Counted from the stretch's first letter, positions 7,489-16,241 are shown. The stretch is DNA of 64,000 nucleotides from Bacteroidetes bacterium RIFCSPLOWO2_12_FULL_37_12 (GCA_001769655.1 MEPC01000004.1:62001-126000); one strand, 5' to 3'. Notes: a model not told the origin generated them from the letters alone. Numbers and translations are program-made.

Positions 7489-10400
7489 TTAATTGGCATT
7501 ATCGCTCATTTTCCACTCTGGAAATATATTTTCATTTGCTATAAAATTGAGCCTTTCTTGTAATTCAAAGGGACAGTTTGAGGCATTCACCATGTCTTTA
7601 CATAAAACAAGAACTTCTGCTCTTAGTTCGGTTTGTTTTTGAATAGTAGGATGAGCCAAACATCGGATAAAATACCCCCAACGTTTTTTTGGATGCTTAA
7701 ATTCATTGCGCCAATTTCGAATAATATATATGCAGGCGTCAGCAAGAGGAAAAGAATTATCAATGTGACTTATTGTCAAAGAATAAAATAAATTTCGATT
7801 AATAATTTTGTAATTGTGGAGCAATCTATCAACTTCATTCTGCCAAACACTTATATCAAAAAGTGACACTTTGAGAATTTGTAGATAATAATTATATACT
7901 GGTATTGGAAAAGCAATATCATTTTTTGCTATGAAAATTTGATTTACTATTTTCTCGATAATAGGGTTCTGTTTATCTACTTTTAAAAAAATTATAAGTG
8001 AACGGTAAACAGATTGAGCTCGATATTTTCCAAGCGGTGATGTAAGTATTTCCGATGCAATATCAAACGCTTCAATATCCAATACAGTCAAGCATGTTGT
8101 AAAATCAGCATTAAAATTTTTAGTACAATATAAGTTTATGTGCTCGCGTGCTTTTTTATTTGCAATAGGTTCTCCTTTAACGGCGATTAAACAGTTAACA
8201 AAAACATCAGGCTGATATTTAAGATTGACAGAATTCAAGTACGTGCGAGCTTTTTCTTTAGCAATTTCTTCATCTTTAAGAATTCTAATGCAAATTCCAA
8301 AGCACTCAGAATATTTACTATGATCATATAATAAAAGAAACCTATTAGCAGCATCTCTGGCTATTCTATTCTTCTTAATTAGTTTTAAACAGGCAGTAAA
8401 AATATGATTTGAATATTCAGCACCATCGGTATTAATAAAATTACAAATTGTTGGATAAATACTTGCATGCAAGCCAAGTCTTTCTATAAAAACAAATAAA
8501 CTTTCGGTATTATAGCGAACTAACAATTTTTCAGCCGTGAAATCATTTGGAACTCTTTTTATTAATTCATCCTTTTCTAACATGCGATAGAAATTGGAAA
8601 GAACTGGATTACAAACAATCTCAGACTTAACCAAATTATTTAAGATAGTTAAAACACTTGTCTGACTTAAGTGCTTTTTTATCCAATTAATGATAGGTTG
8701 CCAAATTCTATCATATGATATGCCTAATTGCATGAGTTTGTTTATATAATCAATCCTTTTTTCATTAGAAATGTCTAAAAAATCATCTTTGAATAAAATT
8801 TTAACGTAACCGGGTGATTCGGTTTTTGCTTGAATGAGGAAATCGCAGAAGGAAAGAATTTGATTTTGAGTCAATATCTCATTATTTGGCGAAATACTTT
8901 GAATTAATGATGATAAATCATCTTTAGTATTTTCTGTTTTTAGCGAATTAATTATCTGAAATAGCGAGGAGTTTATTTTGTACTTTATATATGATTTTAT
9001 CTGAATACTTTTCCAACCTTCATCCGCCAAGGTATCATGCAGGAAGCGTACTTGTAAGTATTGTTTATCGCCACTTTTTTTAATACGTATGTAGAAATAG
9101 CGCTTAATAATGGTCTCATTAAGCAAAGTAGCACTATTCGAGTTTAATTCTAAAGGTCTCCTTTCTCCTGAATAAGTTTCTGCTAATACAAGAATTGCTT
9201 CTGGTGACAGTATTACTGAATATTCGGAATACAAATTAGCATACAAGTTTAATATTTGGGCAATGCCTTCATAAAAAGCACTATCTCTTGTGCATAATTG
9301 TTTATAATCGCTTTGAATTATTTCAAGAAAATAATTATTAGCATTACTTTGAATTATTGAGGCATCGGCATGTTGATAAACAAAAAGCATTTGAAAAAGT
9401 CCCGTTTTTAATAATCGTTCTTTTTGTTCTTCAGAAAATTTGTTTTTCCATTTGGGAATTTGGTCTATAATAAATGAAAGTAGTGATCCATTCTCATCAG
9501 AAGTTAAATCATGTGTTACTCTTTCCGAAACAGGGTAGTAGCTTTGATTGGAATATCTGTCCCCAATTAACAGTCTTACATTGGATTTCGTTTTTACCTT
9601 TTGCAACAAAGTTTTTGCTGTAATTCGATCATTGGTTTTTGAGAAATTTCTATACCAATCCTCAAGGACAAGAAGATATTTTTCATTTGGATTATTTTCT
9701 ATATCATATAGCCATTCATTTTTGAGAAAATCTTCTGCATTATCTGCAATCCAATAAACTGTAAATTGATTTCTTAAGTCATGTGCAATTCTTCTGAGTA
9801 AAACTGATTTACCGCTTCCTCCATCTCCGCGAACTATAGTAGCTATTGGATTATCATTAAAAGGGATGGAAAAAGAGTTATTGATTTCTTGACAAATATT
9901 TGAGTAATGTTCTCTCTGAGCGTCCCATTTTTTTATGATTCCATACCATTGAGTAAAATAATTACCTGAATAAAAGTTGAGTGGTTGCCAATTTTCATTG
10001 TTTCCCTTCATTAGTTCTGCCTGAATAAAATCATCATAAATCCATTGTGCACCTGGAATGTAATTCAGATAATAGCGAAGTAACCATTTTGAGCGGGCAA
10101 TGTCCTCTTGCATTTGATTCCAAAACCAAGGTGTAACAATTATATTAGCGGCACTAAGCGTTTTGCAGGTATTTTGAATCTCAGGACTGGTCTCAATGCT
10201 AACAGCGAAAATAAATTGTTTTAGATCAGGAAATTTTTCTACAGCTTGAGCTAAATCATTTTTAAGTTGTGAAATTAGAATAGCACTAGGCACTTCTTTT
10301 TTGCATAACTTACACTGTAAATATCTTCCATCGTAATAAGTTGAATAAATATCAATACCGTATTGCTTTTGCCCCCTTCTTCCATAACGATAATATTCGG

Positions 10401-10494
10401 CTCCATACTTATCACGGGCAATCAAAAGACAAAGACGTTCAAAATCATCATCTGTTGTTGGAAGTGGTATGGAAGAAGGGTCTCTGTAGTCCAT
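7489..10494 (-). CDS. STAND-type NTPase with N-terminal PD-(D/E)XK-like nuclease domain
   Basis: This 1001-residue cytoplasmic protein has three parts. Residues about 10-140 resemble a restriction-endonuclease fold: FERLCLLIA, then GQKQYGIDIY and RYLQCK, the E...D...QxK pattern of Mrr-like nucleases. Residues 215-320 hold a P-loop ATPase: Walker A GDGGSGKS at 223-230, Walker B LLVLED at 274-279, and a conserved-looking IGDRYS near 310. The rest (about 480-1001) is helical-repeat sequence suited to ligand sensing. This layout matches the Avs/STAND anti-phage proteins, in which sensing triggers the nuclease, though it is shorter than most. It stands alone between two repeat copies, next to an R-M pair. 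The defence role is inferred from architecture and neighbours. Confidence 0.75.
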   Translation of the reverse strand: MDYRDPSSIPLPTTDDDFERLCLLIARDKYGAEYYRYGRRGQKQYGIDIYSTYYDGRYLQCKLCKKEVPSAILISQLKNDLAQAVEKFPDLKQFIFAVSIETSPEIQNTCKTLSAANIIVTPWFWNQMQEDIARSKWLLRYYLNYIPGAQWIYDDFIQAELMKGNNENWQPLNFYSGNYFTQWYGIIKKWDAQREHYSNICQEINNSFSIPFNDNPIATIVRGDGGSGKSVLLRRIAHDLRNQFTVYWIADNAEDFLKNEWLYDIENNPNEKYLLVLEDWYRNFSKTNDRITAKTLLQKVKTKSNVRLLIGDRYSNQSYYPVSERVTHDLTSDENGSLLSFIIDQIPKWKNKFSEEQKERLLKTGLFQMLFVYQHADASIIQSNANNYFLEIIQSDYKQLCTRDSAFYEGIAQILNLYANLYSEYSVILSPEAILVLAETYSGERRPLELNSNSATLLNETIIKRYFYIRIKKSGDKQYLQVRFLHDTLADEGWKSIQIKSYIKYKINSSLFQIINSLKTENTKDDLSSLIQSISPNNEILTQNQILSFCDFLIQAKTESPGYVKILFKDDFLDISNEKRIDYINKLMQLGISYDRIWQPIINWIKKHLSQTSVLTILNNLVKSEIVCNPVLSNFYRMLEKDELIKRVPNDFTAEKLLVRYNTESLFVFIERLGLHASIYPTICNFINTDGAEYSNHIFTACLKLIKKNRIARDAANRFLLLYDHSKYSECFGICIRILKDEEIAKEKARTYLNSVNLKYQPDVFVNCLIAVKGEPIANKKAREHINLYCTKNFNADFTTCLTVLDIEAFDIASEILTSPLGKYRAQSVYRSLIIFLKVDKQNPIIEKIVNQIFIAKNDIAFPIPVYNYYLQILKVSLFDISVWQNEVDRLLHNYKIINRNLFYSLTISHIDNSFPLADACIYIIRNWRNEFKHPKKRWGYFIRCLAHPTIQKQTELRAEVLVLCKDMVNASNCPFELQERLNFIANENIFPEWKMSDNAN

Positions 10495-10517
10495 TAAATA
10501 GGTCTTGAAAAATTACA

Positions 10518-10883
10518 GCTAACGTCAGTCCGTCTAAAAACTACCTTTAAATAGCAAAAATACATTAAAATCGGATAGCATAGAAGCGATATACGAAAGG
10601 TACATAAAAATTGAACGGAATGAAAATTAAAAATTTGGTATCAACCGGAGGTCGTATTTTGCTTTTAAGGATTTCAAAAATTTGGAAAATAAAAAAATTA
10701 ATTCTCTCGGGAACTTCTTGTACACATTTTTATAAATAAAACCACTCTACCTTTTTAATGAAATCCCCATTGAGAAACAAAACTCAACATTCAAAAGGGA
10801 AAAAAACTTCCTCAGAGGAAGATTTAGTGCAACAGTGGCTTCATAGCTTGTCCTATGGACGCAACGAAGCCTTAGTTGTTAGC
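10518..10883 (-). repeat. cassette-border repeat, full copy C with GCTAAC...GTTAGC ends
   Basis: A unit of 366 bases lies upstream of the STAND gene, bounded by the inverted hexamers GCTAAC (10518-10523) and GTTAGC (10878-10883). It shares its interior with copy B (7171-7472) and its right end with copy A (4061-4130). Small ORFs inside it are not convincing. It behaves like a non-coding element that accompanies cassettes. Confidence 0.75.
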
Positions 10884-11055
10884 TACTGGTTTTCTGTCTG
10901 TCCGAGAATGTGTCGTTTCCATTCTTGCACGAAGGTAATTAAAAGCGATATACATTAAACGCAATGTCGTGTCAAGTTTGCAGTATGCCCGTGCGGTAGG
11001 AAAAAATAAATTTCTTTTTAAAGAAGGGGGGGCAAAAAATTTTCTTGGTTGGGAG

Positions 11056-11124
11056 AAAAAAATACTCTCTTGCAAGCTTTGGTTTCAGCGTAGGCTTTAG
11101 CGGCTTGCAAGAGTGTATTTTTTT
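11056..11124. terminator. long perfect-type hairpin between cassettes
   Basis: The arms AATACTCTCTTGCAAGC and GCTTGCAAGAGTGTATT, flanked by A and T runs, form a stem of about 22 bp with one mismatch and a loop of about 25 bases. It lies downstream of the minus-strand DUF2798 gene, and the A/T runs suit a bidirectional terminator. The rest of 10884-11160 shows no gene that I can support. Confidence 0.6.
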
Positions 11125-11160
11125 GGTGCGGTGGCTGTCTTTCTTCTCTCAGGTTTGAAC

Positions 11161-11376
11161 TTACTTATCTGCAAATATTTTATCTACAAGTTTTTGAATT
11201 ATTGGACTGATAATTAGAATTGCGGGAATAACCACTAAATAGGCAATCCCCCAAGATTTTAACCATATCCCCAAAAACTTTTCAGAAAAATCAACATTTA
11301 TAAGAATTAGAGCAAAGGAAATAATGGCTGTCGTTATACTTCCCATTATCAGGGCAAATGCTATTTTTTGTTTCAT
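11161..11376 (-). CDS. DUF2798 small membrane protein
   Basis: This 71-residue protein has two transmembrane helices (about residues 6-26 and 42-62). It matches the DUF2798 pattern: KIAFALIMGSITTAIISF, then WLKSWGIAYLVVIPAILI, then SPIIQKLVDKIF. The function of the family is unknown. It starts two bases after the thioesterase stop, so the two are probably one transcript. Confidence 0.85.
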   Translation of the reverse strand: MKQKIAFALIMGSITTAIISFALILINVDFSEKFLGIWLKSWGIAYLVVIPAILIISPIIQKLVDKIFADK

Positions 11377-11377
11377 T

Positions 11378-11821
11378 CTATATTGACATTTTTATATTAC
11401 TGACTACTAAATTGGAAGTTGCCTGCGCAACAAGTTTTTTGGTATTTTCATTAATCACATCAGCCTTAATATTGATAATAGTTTTGCCTTGCTTTATTAC
11501 TTGCGTTTTTACAATAACCGTTTCTCCTTCAGATGCAGGACTGAAAAACTCAACATTAAGATTAACAGTCGGATAAAAATATTCCAAAGCAAGTATGAAA
11601 AAATTTACTCCCACACAATCGTCTATCATTCCCGAGATTACTCCTCCATGTAGCATCCCAACGGGATTAGTCATATCCTTTCTTACTAAGAATTGGAATT
11701 CAACTGATTTTTCTTCTACAGAAATTACTTTTCCGTTTAGCCAACGAGCAAAAGGCGAAGGGCTTCCCGTAAAGTGTTTACCTATAAAGCTTTGAAGGTG
11801 TTTTAATCTTTGATTGTCCAT
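11378..11821 (-). CDS. PaaI/YdiI-like hotdog-fold thioesterase
   Basis: The product has about 147 residues from the ATG at 11821. An upstream TTG at 11836 lies inside the hydrolase reading frame and is less likely. The hotdog-fold signature is clear: NPVGMLHGGVISGMIDDCVG in the middle supplies the HGG/D active-site loop, followed by the beta strands ending in VAQATSNLVV. Members hydrolyse acyl-CoA thioesters. The specific acyl group is not evident. It lies between the hydrolase remnant and the DUF2798 gene, with overlaps or minimal spacing, as in an operon. Confidence 0.85.
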   Translation of the reverse strand: MDNQRLKHLQSFIGKHFTGSPSPFARWLNGKVISVEEKSVEFQFLVRKDMTNPVGMLHGGVISGMIDDCVGVNFFILALEYFYPTVNLNVEFFSPASEGETVIVKTQVIKQGKTIINIKADVINENTKKLVAQATSNLVVSNIKMSI

Positions 11822-11825
11822 TTGT

Positions 11826-12085
11826 TTATTGTTCAAGAAATTTCAATGCACTTTTCACAAACTCCTCGTTATACTGAAATATACCACCATGACCTGCATC
11901 TTTATAAATGATGATTTCAGAATTAGGAATACGGTTTTTCAATTCCGTTGTGTTACTGCTTGGCACCATTTTGTCGCTATCACCGTTCACGACCAAAACA
12001 GGTTGTTTTATTACCGATAAATCTTGTGGTTTTTGCAAGCCCCATGCACGAATGGCTTGTTGTTGGCTACCTACGTGGTTTCACA
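11826..12085 (-). pseudogene. alpha/beta hydrolase, C-terminal remnant
   Basis: The frame encodes QAIRAWGLQKPQDLSVIKQP, then PVLVVNGDSDKMVP and DAGHGGIFQY. These are the last two active-site regions (Asp and His) of an alpha/beta hydrolase. The nucleophile Ser half is absent: upstream the frame reaches a stop near 12087 and then non-coding, IS-end-like sequence. About 85 of the expected 270 or so residues remain. It is very probably non-functional, truncated at the border of the accessory region. Confidence 0.75.
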
Positions 12086-12234
12086 AGAGTTTACAGCAGA
12101 TTTTGTTTCTTATTAGAAACATGAAGAAATAATTGTCCAATGATAGAGAATTTATTTGTGTCGGCAAAGCAGCCGGTGAATATTTTTTATTGCTTGTCTG
12201 TCCCATTTGTCTACAAATTTATTGTAAACCTATA

Positions 12235-12247
12235 TCAGGACGAGACA
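12235..12247 (-). mobile_element. IS-like terminal sequence (right, inverted)
   Basis: TCAGGACGAGACA is the reverse complement of the terminal 13-mer at 505-517 and points back into the accessory region. The bases inside it (to about 12090) carry no transposase. Flanking bases do not form an obvious target duplication with the left end. Confidence 0.5.
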
Positions 12248-12314
12248 TTCGCGGTTTTGTACTGTGAAAACCGTATGAATGTGTATTTGTGTATAGGTAT
12301 TAGCCATGTTCTTA

Positions 12315-12436
12315 ATATTCCGTCCCTAAAGGGACTTAGATTTGGTGCTATGACTTTTCTACCGATATTCCGTCCCTAAAGGGACTTAGGTTTGGTGCAA
12401 TGTCTTTTCTACCGATATTCCGTCCCTAAAGGGATT
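12315..12436. repeat. 50-bp tandem repeat with GTCCCTAAAGGGAC hairpin
   Basis: Three copies of ATATTCCGTCCCTAAAGGGA start at 12315, 12365 and 12415, spaced exactly 50 bases apart. The spacers (CTTAGATTTGGTGC, then TTTTCTACCG) are almost identical. Each copy holds the palindrome GTCCCTAAAGGGAC. It fills the gap between the accessory region and serA, and the rest of 12090-12589 shows no gene. Confidence 0.9.
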
Positions 12437-12589
12437 GAATTTGTAATTGAATTGGCGAAATTAATTATTTTCCAGCACATCAAAAAAAGAATTAGTCAGT
12501 ATGAGATATAAAGGTTTAGTCCCTATACCCTTAACAAATTATCCAAATTTACAGGATATTTACGCCCTAATCAATTAACCTTTCAACAA

Positions 12590-13564
12590 ATGAATATCCT
12601 CATCAACGACGGAATCGACAAAGAAGCAAAATCAATGCTTGAAAAAGCAGGTTTTACGCTTGATATGAATAAAATCCCTCAGCAGGAACTTGCGGGAAAA
12701 ATTCAGAATTACTCTGCCATTTTAGTACGAAGCGCTACGAAAGTGAAAAAAACGGAAATTGATGCCGGAGTTAATTTAAAACTGATTGGCAGAGGTGGTG
12801 TAGGATTAGATAATATAGATGTTGAATACGCCCGCGCTAAAGGAATTGCTGTAATCAATACTCCCGATGCCTCTACCCTATCGGTTGCCGAGCTTGTTAT
12901 TGCGCATACGTTTGGTATGGCGCGTTTTCTTCATCAATCAAATCGAGAAATGCCGGCTGTTGGAATTAATAAATTTGAAGAACTCAAGAAAAAATACAGC
13001 GCCGGCAAAGAATTACGGGGAAAAACCATGGGAATTATTGGTTTTGGGAGAATAGGTCAGGAAACCGCCCGGATTGCTTTCCGGCTGGGAATGAAAGTCA
13101 TCCTGCATAACAGAACCGATAGAGAATTCAGTTTGAAAGTTGACTTCGCTCAAAATGATGTGAACATTAACCTTGAGTTTAAAGTGAAAGCCACCACTTT
13201 TGAACACGTACTCGAAAATTCAGATTTTATCTCTATACATGTCCCATTTAAAAAAGGGGATAAACCCATTATTTCCTCTAAAGAATTTGAAATGATGAAA
13301 CCCGGCACCGGTCTGATTAATTGTTCACGCGGAGGAGTCGTGGATGAAAAAGCACTGCTCTCTGCGCTCAATACTAATAAAATTGCGTATGCCGCCGTAG
13401 ATGTTTACGAATCGGAACCCACCGACAATCTTGAATTATTATCTCATTCTGCTGTATCTTTAACGCCCCATACAGGCGCTTCCACCGTGGAAGCACAACA
13501 GCGTGTGGGTACACAACTCGCCTCACAGGTAATTGATTTTTTCAGAGGGAAAGGGTTGATTTGA
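12590..13564 (+). CDS. serA: D-3-phosphoglycerate dehydrogenase family protein
   Basis: This 324-residue NAD-dependent D-2-hydroxyacid dehydrogenase probably oxidises 3-phosphoglycerate in the first step of serine synthesis. It shows the nucleotide-binding motif GKTMGIIGFGRIGQE at about residues 143-157, the substrate-side RSATKVKKTEID and GRGGVGLDNID early on, and the C-terminal catalytic segment INCSRGGVVDE, with the catalytic His in LTPHTGAST. It has no ACT regulatory domain, so it is the short form. Its stop overlaps the start region of a DUF1015 gene, a pairing common in Bacteroidota. Related hydroxyacid dehydrogenases cannot be fully excluded. Confidence 0.85.
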   Translation: MNILINDGIDKEAKSMLEKAGFTLDMNKIPQQELAGKIQNYSAILVRSATKVKKTEIDAGVNLKLIGRGGVGLDNIDVEYARAKGIAVINTPDASTLSVAELVIAHTFGMARFLHQSNREMPAVGINKFEELKKKYSAGKELRGKTMGIIGFGRIGQETARIAFRLGMKVILHNRTDREFSLKVDFAQNDVNINLEFKVKATTFEHVLENSDFISIHVPFKKGDKPIISSKEFEMMKPGTGLINCSRGGVVDEKALLSALNTNKIAYAAVDVYESEPTDNLELLSHSAVSLTPHTGASTVEAQQRVGTQLASQVIDFFRGKGLI

Positions 13565-13587
13565 AAATTTTTTTAAATTTTAATTAT

Positions 13588-14835
13588 ATGGCTATTCTTA
13601 ACCCCTTTTGCGGTCTTCGCCCTTCGGCTGATAAAGTAAGCCAGGTTGCTTGCAGACCTTATGACGTGCTTGATTCTGAAGAAGCCAGAATCGAAGCAGG
13701 TGACAACTCGCTTTCGTTTTACCATGTGATAAAACCTGAAATTGATTGGCCTCACGGAACTGACCCCTATTCCTCATTAATTTATCAAACGGGCAAAAAA
13801 AATTTTAAAAAATTAGTGAAAAGCGGAGTTTTTACAAAAGACCCTGCTCCTTATTTTTACATTTACCAGCTTACAATGAATGGCAGAACACAAACAGGTA
13901 TTGTAGGATGTGCCTCCGTAGATGATTATATGAATGACAAAATAAAAAAGCACGAATTAACAAGACCTGTTAAAGAAAACGACCGGAAAAATCATGTGCG
14001 CGTAAGTGAAATTAATGCAGAACCCGTATTTTTTGCCTACAGAGATGATCCTACGATTGATTTTATTACAGACAGAATCACAAGGGAAAAACCGGAATAT
14101 GATTTTATAACCGCCGATGGAATTCAGCATACTTTATGGTTAGTAAATGACAATCATACTATTTTTCAAATTACGGAACAATTCAAAAAAATTCCTTACT
14201 TGTATGTAGCTGACGGGCATCACCGTACTGCCGCCGCCGCTTTAGTAGGAAAGGAACTGCGCGAAGCAAATAAAAATCATACCGGAACTGAAGAATATAA
14301 TTTTTTTATGGCGGTTGTTTTCCCGGCAAGTCAGTTAAAAATCTTAGATTATAACCGCTTGGTTAAAGACCTGAATGGATTAAGTCATGAGAATTTTTTG
14401 GCGAAAATTTCCGAATCATTCAACGTTGTAAAATTAGGCGGTAAGGAAGAGTTTGCCCCTTTGGAGAAACATAATTTCAGCATGTACCTTGACGGAATCT
14501 GGTACTCTCTGACAGCTAAAACAGGAACATTTCCCAAAGAACATCCTATTGAAAGTCTTGATGTGTCTATTCTTCAAAAGAATCTGTTTGAGCCCATACT
14601 TGGAATCTTAGACCAGCGTACCGATAAAAGGATTGATTTTGTAGGGGGAATCCGTGGACTTGGAGAACTCTCAAGGAGAGTGGACAGCGGAGAAATGAAA
14701 GTGGCTTTTGCATTATACCCTGTATCAATCAATGATTTATTCAAAGTGGCTGATACCGGCAATATAATGCCACCAAAAACAACCTGGTTTGAACCGAAAC
14801 TCAGAAGCGGGCTCGTGGTGCATAGTTTAAGATAA
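13588..14835 (+). CDS. DUF1015 family protein
   Basis: The product has about 415 residues from the ATG at 13588. The frame is open back to a TTG at 13561, but the family starts with AILNPFCGLRPSADKV, which favours the ATG. Family blocks are present: VACRPYDVLDSEEAR near the N-terminus, LTRPVKENDRKNHVR in the middle, and YVADGHHRTAAAAL at about residue 215. The biochemical function of DUF1015 is not established, though a kinase- or ParB-like role has been proposed for related proteins. Its tight linkage to serA suggests serine or phosphoserine metabolism. Confidence 0.9.
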   Translation: MAILNPFCGLRPSADKVSQVACRPYDVLDSEEARIEAGDNSLSFYHVIKPEIDWPHGTDPYSSLIYQTGKKNFKKLVKSGVFTKDPAPYFYIYQLTMNGRTQTGIVGCASVDDYMNDKIKKHELTRPVKENDRKNHVRVSEINAEPVFFAYRDDPTIDFITDRITREKPEYDFITADGIQHTLWLVNDNHTIFQITEQFKKIPYLYVADGHHRTAAAALVGKELREANKNHTGTEEYNFFMAVVFPASQLKILDYNRLVKDLNGLSHENFLAKISESFNVVKLGGKEEFAPLEKHNFSMYLDGIWYSLTAKTGTFPKEHPIESLDVSILQKNLFEPILGILDQRTDKRIDFVGGIRGLGELSRRVDSGEMKVAFALYPVSINDLFKVADTGNIMPPKTTWFEPKLRSGLVVHSLR

Positions 14836-14852
14836 ATAGAATTACGATTTTA

Positions 14853-16241
14853 ATGTCATTAACTTTTCACATAAATTCAATTTTGAGAATAGCTACATTT
14901 TTTTTACTATTATTTTTTTCTCTATCAGCTAACTTAAAGGTAACAGCTCAACCCGCTCCCGGAAATCCCTGGACTTTTGAAGATTGTGTTAATTATGCGT
15001 TGAATCATAATATAACCGTCAGGCAAAGTCAATTGAATCAATTAACTAAAAAATTAAATTTGACTCAAAGCCAGATGGCGCTGATTCCCAGTTTAAATGC
15101 CAACGCATCGCATAATTTTAATTACGGAAGAAATATTGATGAGACCAGTTATGAATATGTTAATCAGAATTCAGAATCCGGAAATTATTTTGCCGGGTCT
15201 GAAGTGACACTGTTTGAAGGGTTCAGTAAATTACAAACCATCAAGCAAAATCTTGCGGAAGTCAAGGCGGCAGGTTTTGAATATCAAAAAGCTAAAAATG
15301 ATATTACACTTAACCTGGCTATGATTTTTCTTCAGATTCTTTTTTACAAAGACCAGGTCAAAATTGCTGATGAACAATTACAAATTACGAAAGAACTGGA
15401 ACAAAAGAACCGGATATTATTTACTGCCGGCACTATTTCGGAAGGAAATTTACTCAATGTTCAATCGCAAATTGCCGCTGAAGAATTGGAATTAGTAACC
15501 AAGCAAAACCAGCTTGATTTAAGTATATTAACCATGCGTCAGTTACTTGATCTGGATGATTTAATGGAATTTGATATTAAAAGACCTGCACTTCTGGATC
15601 CTGAAAGCAATAACCTGCTGTCGGTCACAGATATCTACTATAAAGCATTGGAAAATATGCCTGAAATAAAAGGGGCAGAACAAACATTACTAGCCAGCCG
15701 TCATGCATTAAAAGTGGCACAAAGCTCCAGGTATCCAACTTTAAACATGAATGGGGGAATGTCAAGCCGTTATTTTTCACTTACCAAAGATTTTTTTACC
15801 GGTGAAAAAGTTCCGTTCAACACTCAATTTGATAATAATTTTAATCAGAATTTTGGATTCTCATTAAATGTAAAATTATTTAACGGTTACATGGTAAACC
15901 ATGCCATTTCAAGAGCAAAAATCGGCGTCATGGCAAATGATTATGCGTTTACAGATGCAAAGAAAAAACTTAAAAACAATATTCAGAATGCGTATGCAGA
16001 TGCGTTGGCGGCTTTTAAAAAATATCAAGCCGCAGAGAAAAGCGTAAATTCCCAGAAGACATCATTCCAATATGCCGAAAAAAAATATTCAGCAGGTTCA
16101 ATTCCTTCATTCGAATATAATGATTTGAAAAACAGATTTCATAAATCGGAAACGGAATATCTTCAGGCAAAATATGATTATGTGTTTAAAATGAAAATTC
16201 TTGATTTTTATTCGGGGAAAAATATTGAAATTGGTAATTAG
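14853..16241 (+). CDS. TolC-family outer-membrane efflux protein
   Basis: This 462-residue protein has a signal peptide (about residues 1-31) and two TolC-like repeats of helical hairpins and strands. The first follows PWTFEDCVNYALNHNI and the second ends near KKYSAGSIPSFEYNDLKNRF. TolC proteins form trimeric channels through the outer membrane and periplasm. The next gene encodes a membrane-fusion adaptor, so the two should form part of one pump. The inner-membrane transporter is not in the next position. A 27-bp palindrome follows the stop. Confidence 0.9.
   Translation: MSLTFHINSILRIATFFLLLFFSLSANLKVTAQPAPGNPWTFEDCVNYALNHNITVRQSQLNQLTKKLNLTQSQMALIPSLNANASHNFNYGRNIDETSYEYVNQNSESGNYFAGSEVTLFEGFSKLQTIKQNLAEVKAAGFEYQKAKNDITLNLAMIFLQILFYKDQVKIADEQLQITKELEQKNRILFTAGTISEGNLLNVQSQIAAEELELVTKQNQLDLSILTMRQLLDLDDLMEFDIKRPALLDPESNNLLSVTDIYYKALENMPEIKGAEQTLLASRHALKVAQSSRYPTLNMNGGMSSRYFSLTKDFFTGEKVPFNTQFDNNFNQNFGFSLNVKLFNGYMVNHAISRAKIGVMANDYAFTDAKKKLKNNIQNAYADALAAFKKYQAAEKSVNSQKTSFQYAEKKYSAGSIPSFEYNDLKNRFHKSETEYLQAKYDYVFKMKILDFYSGKNIEIGN

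Noticed and set aside
10872-11075. Small ORF at 10872-11075
   Set aside because: It lies across repeat copy C and hairpin sequence, with no recognisable domain or ribosome site.
3485-12085. Classical integron with attC sites
   Set aside because: The border hexamers do not meet the attC core consensus, spacers are too long, and no integrase gene is visible. Kept only as a cassette-like series.
12315-12436. Possible CRISPR array
   Set aside because: Three units with nearly identical spacers and an exact 50-base period; no cas genes and no variable spacers.
13561-13587. TTG start for the DUF1015 gene
   Set aside because: The conserved family start AILNPFCGLRP begins at the ATG at 13588; the TTG-extended lead does not look like the family.
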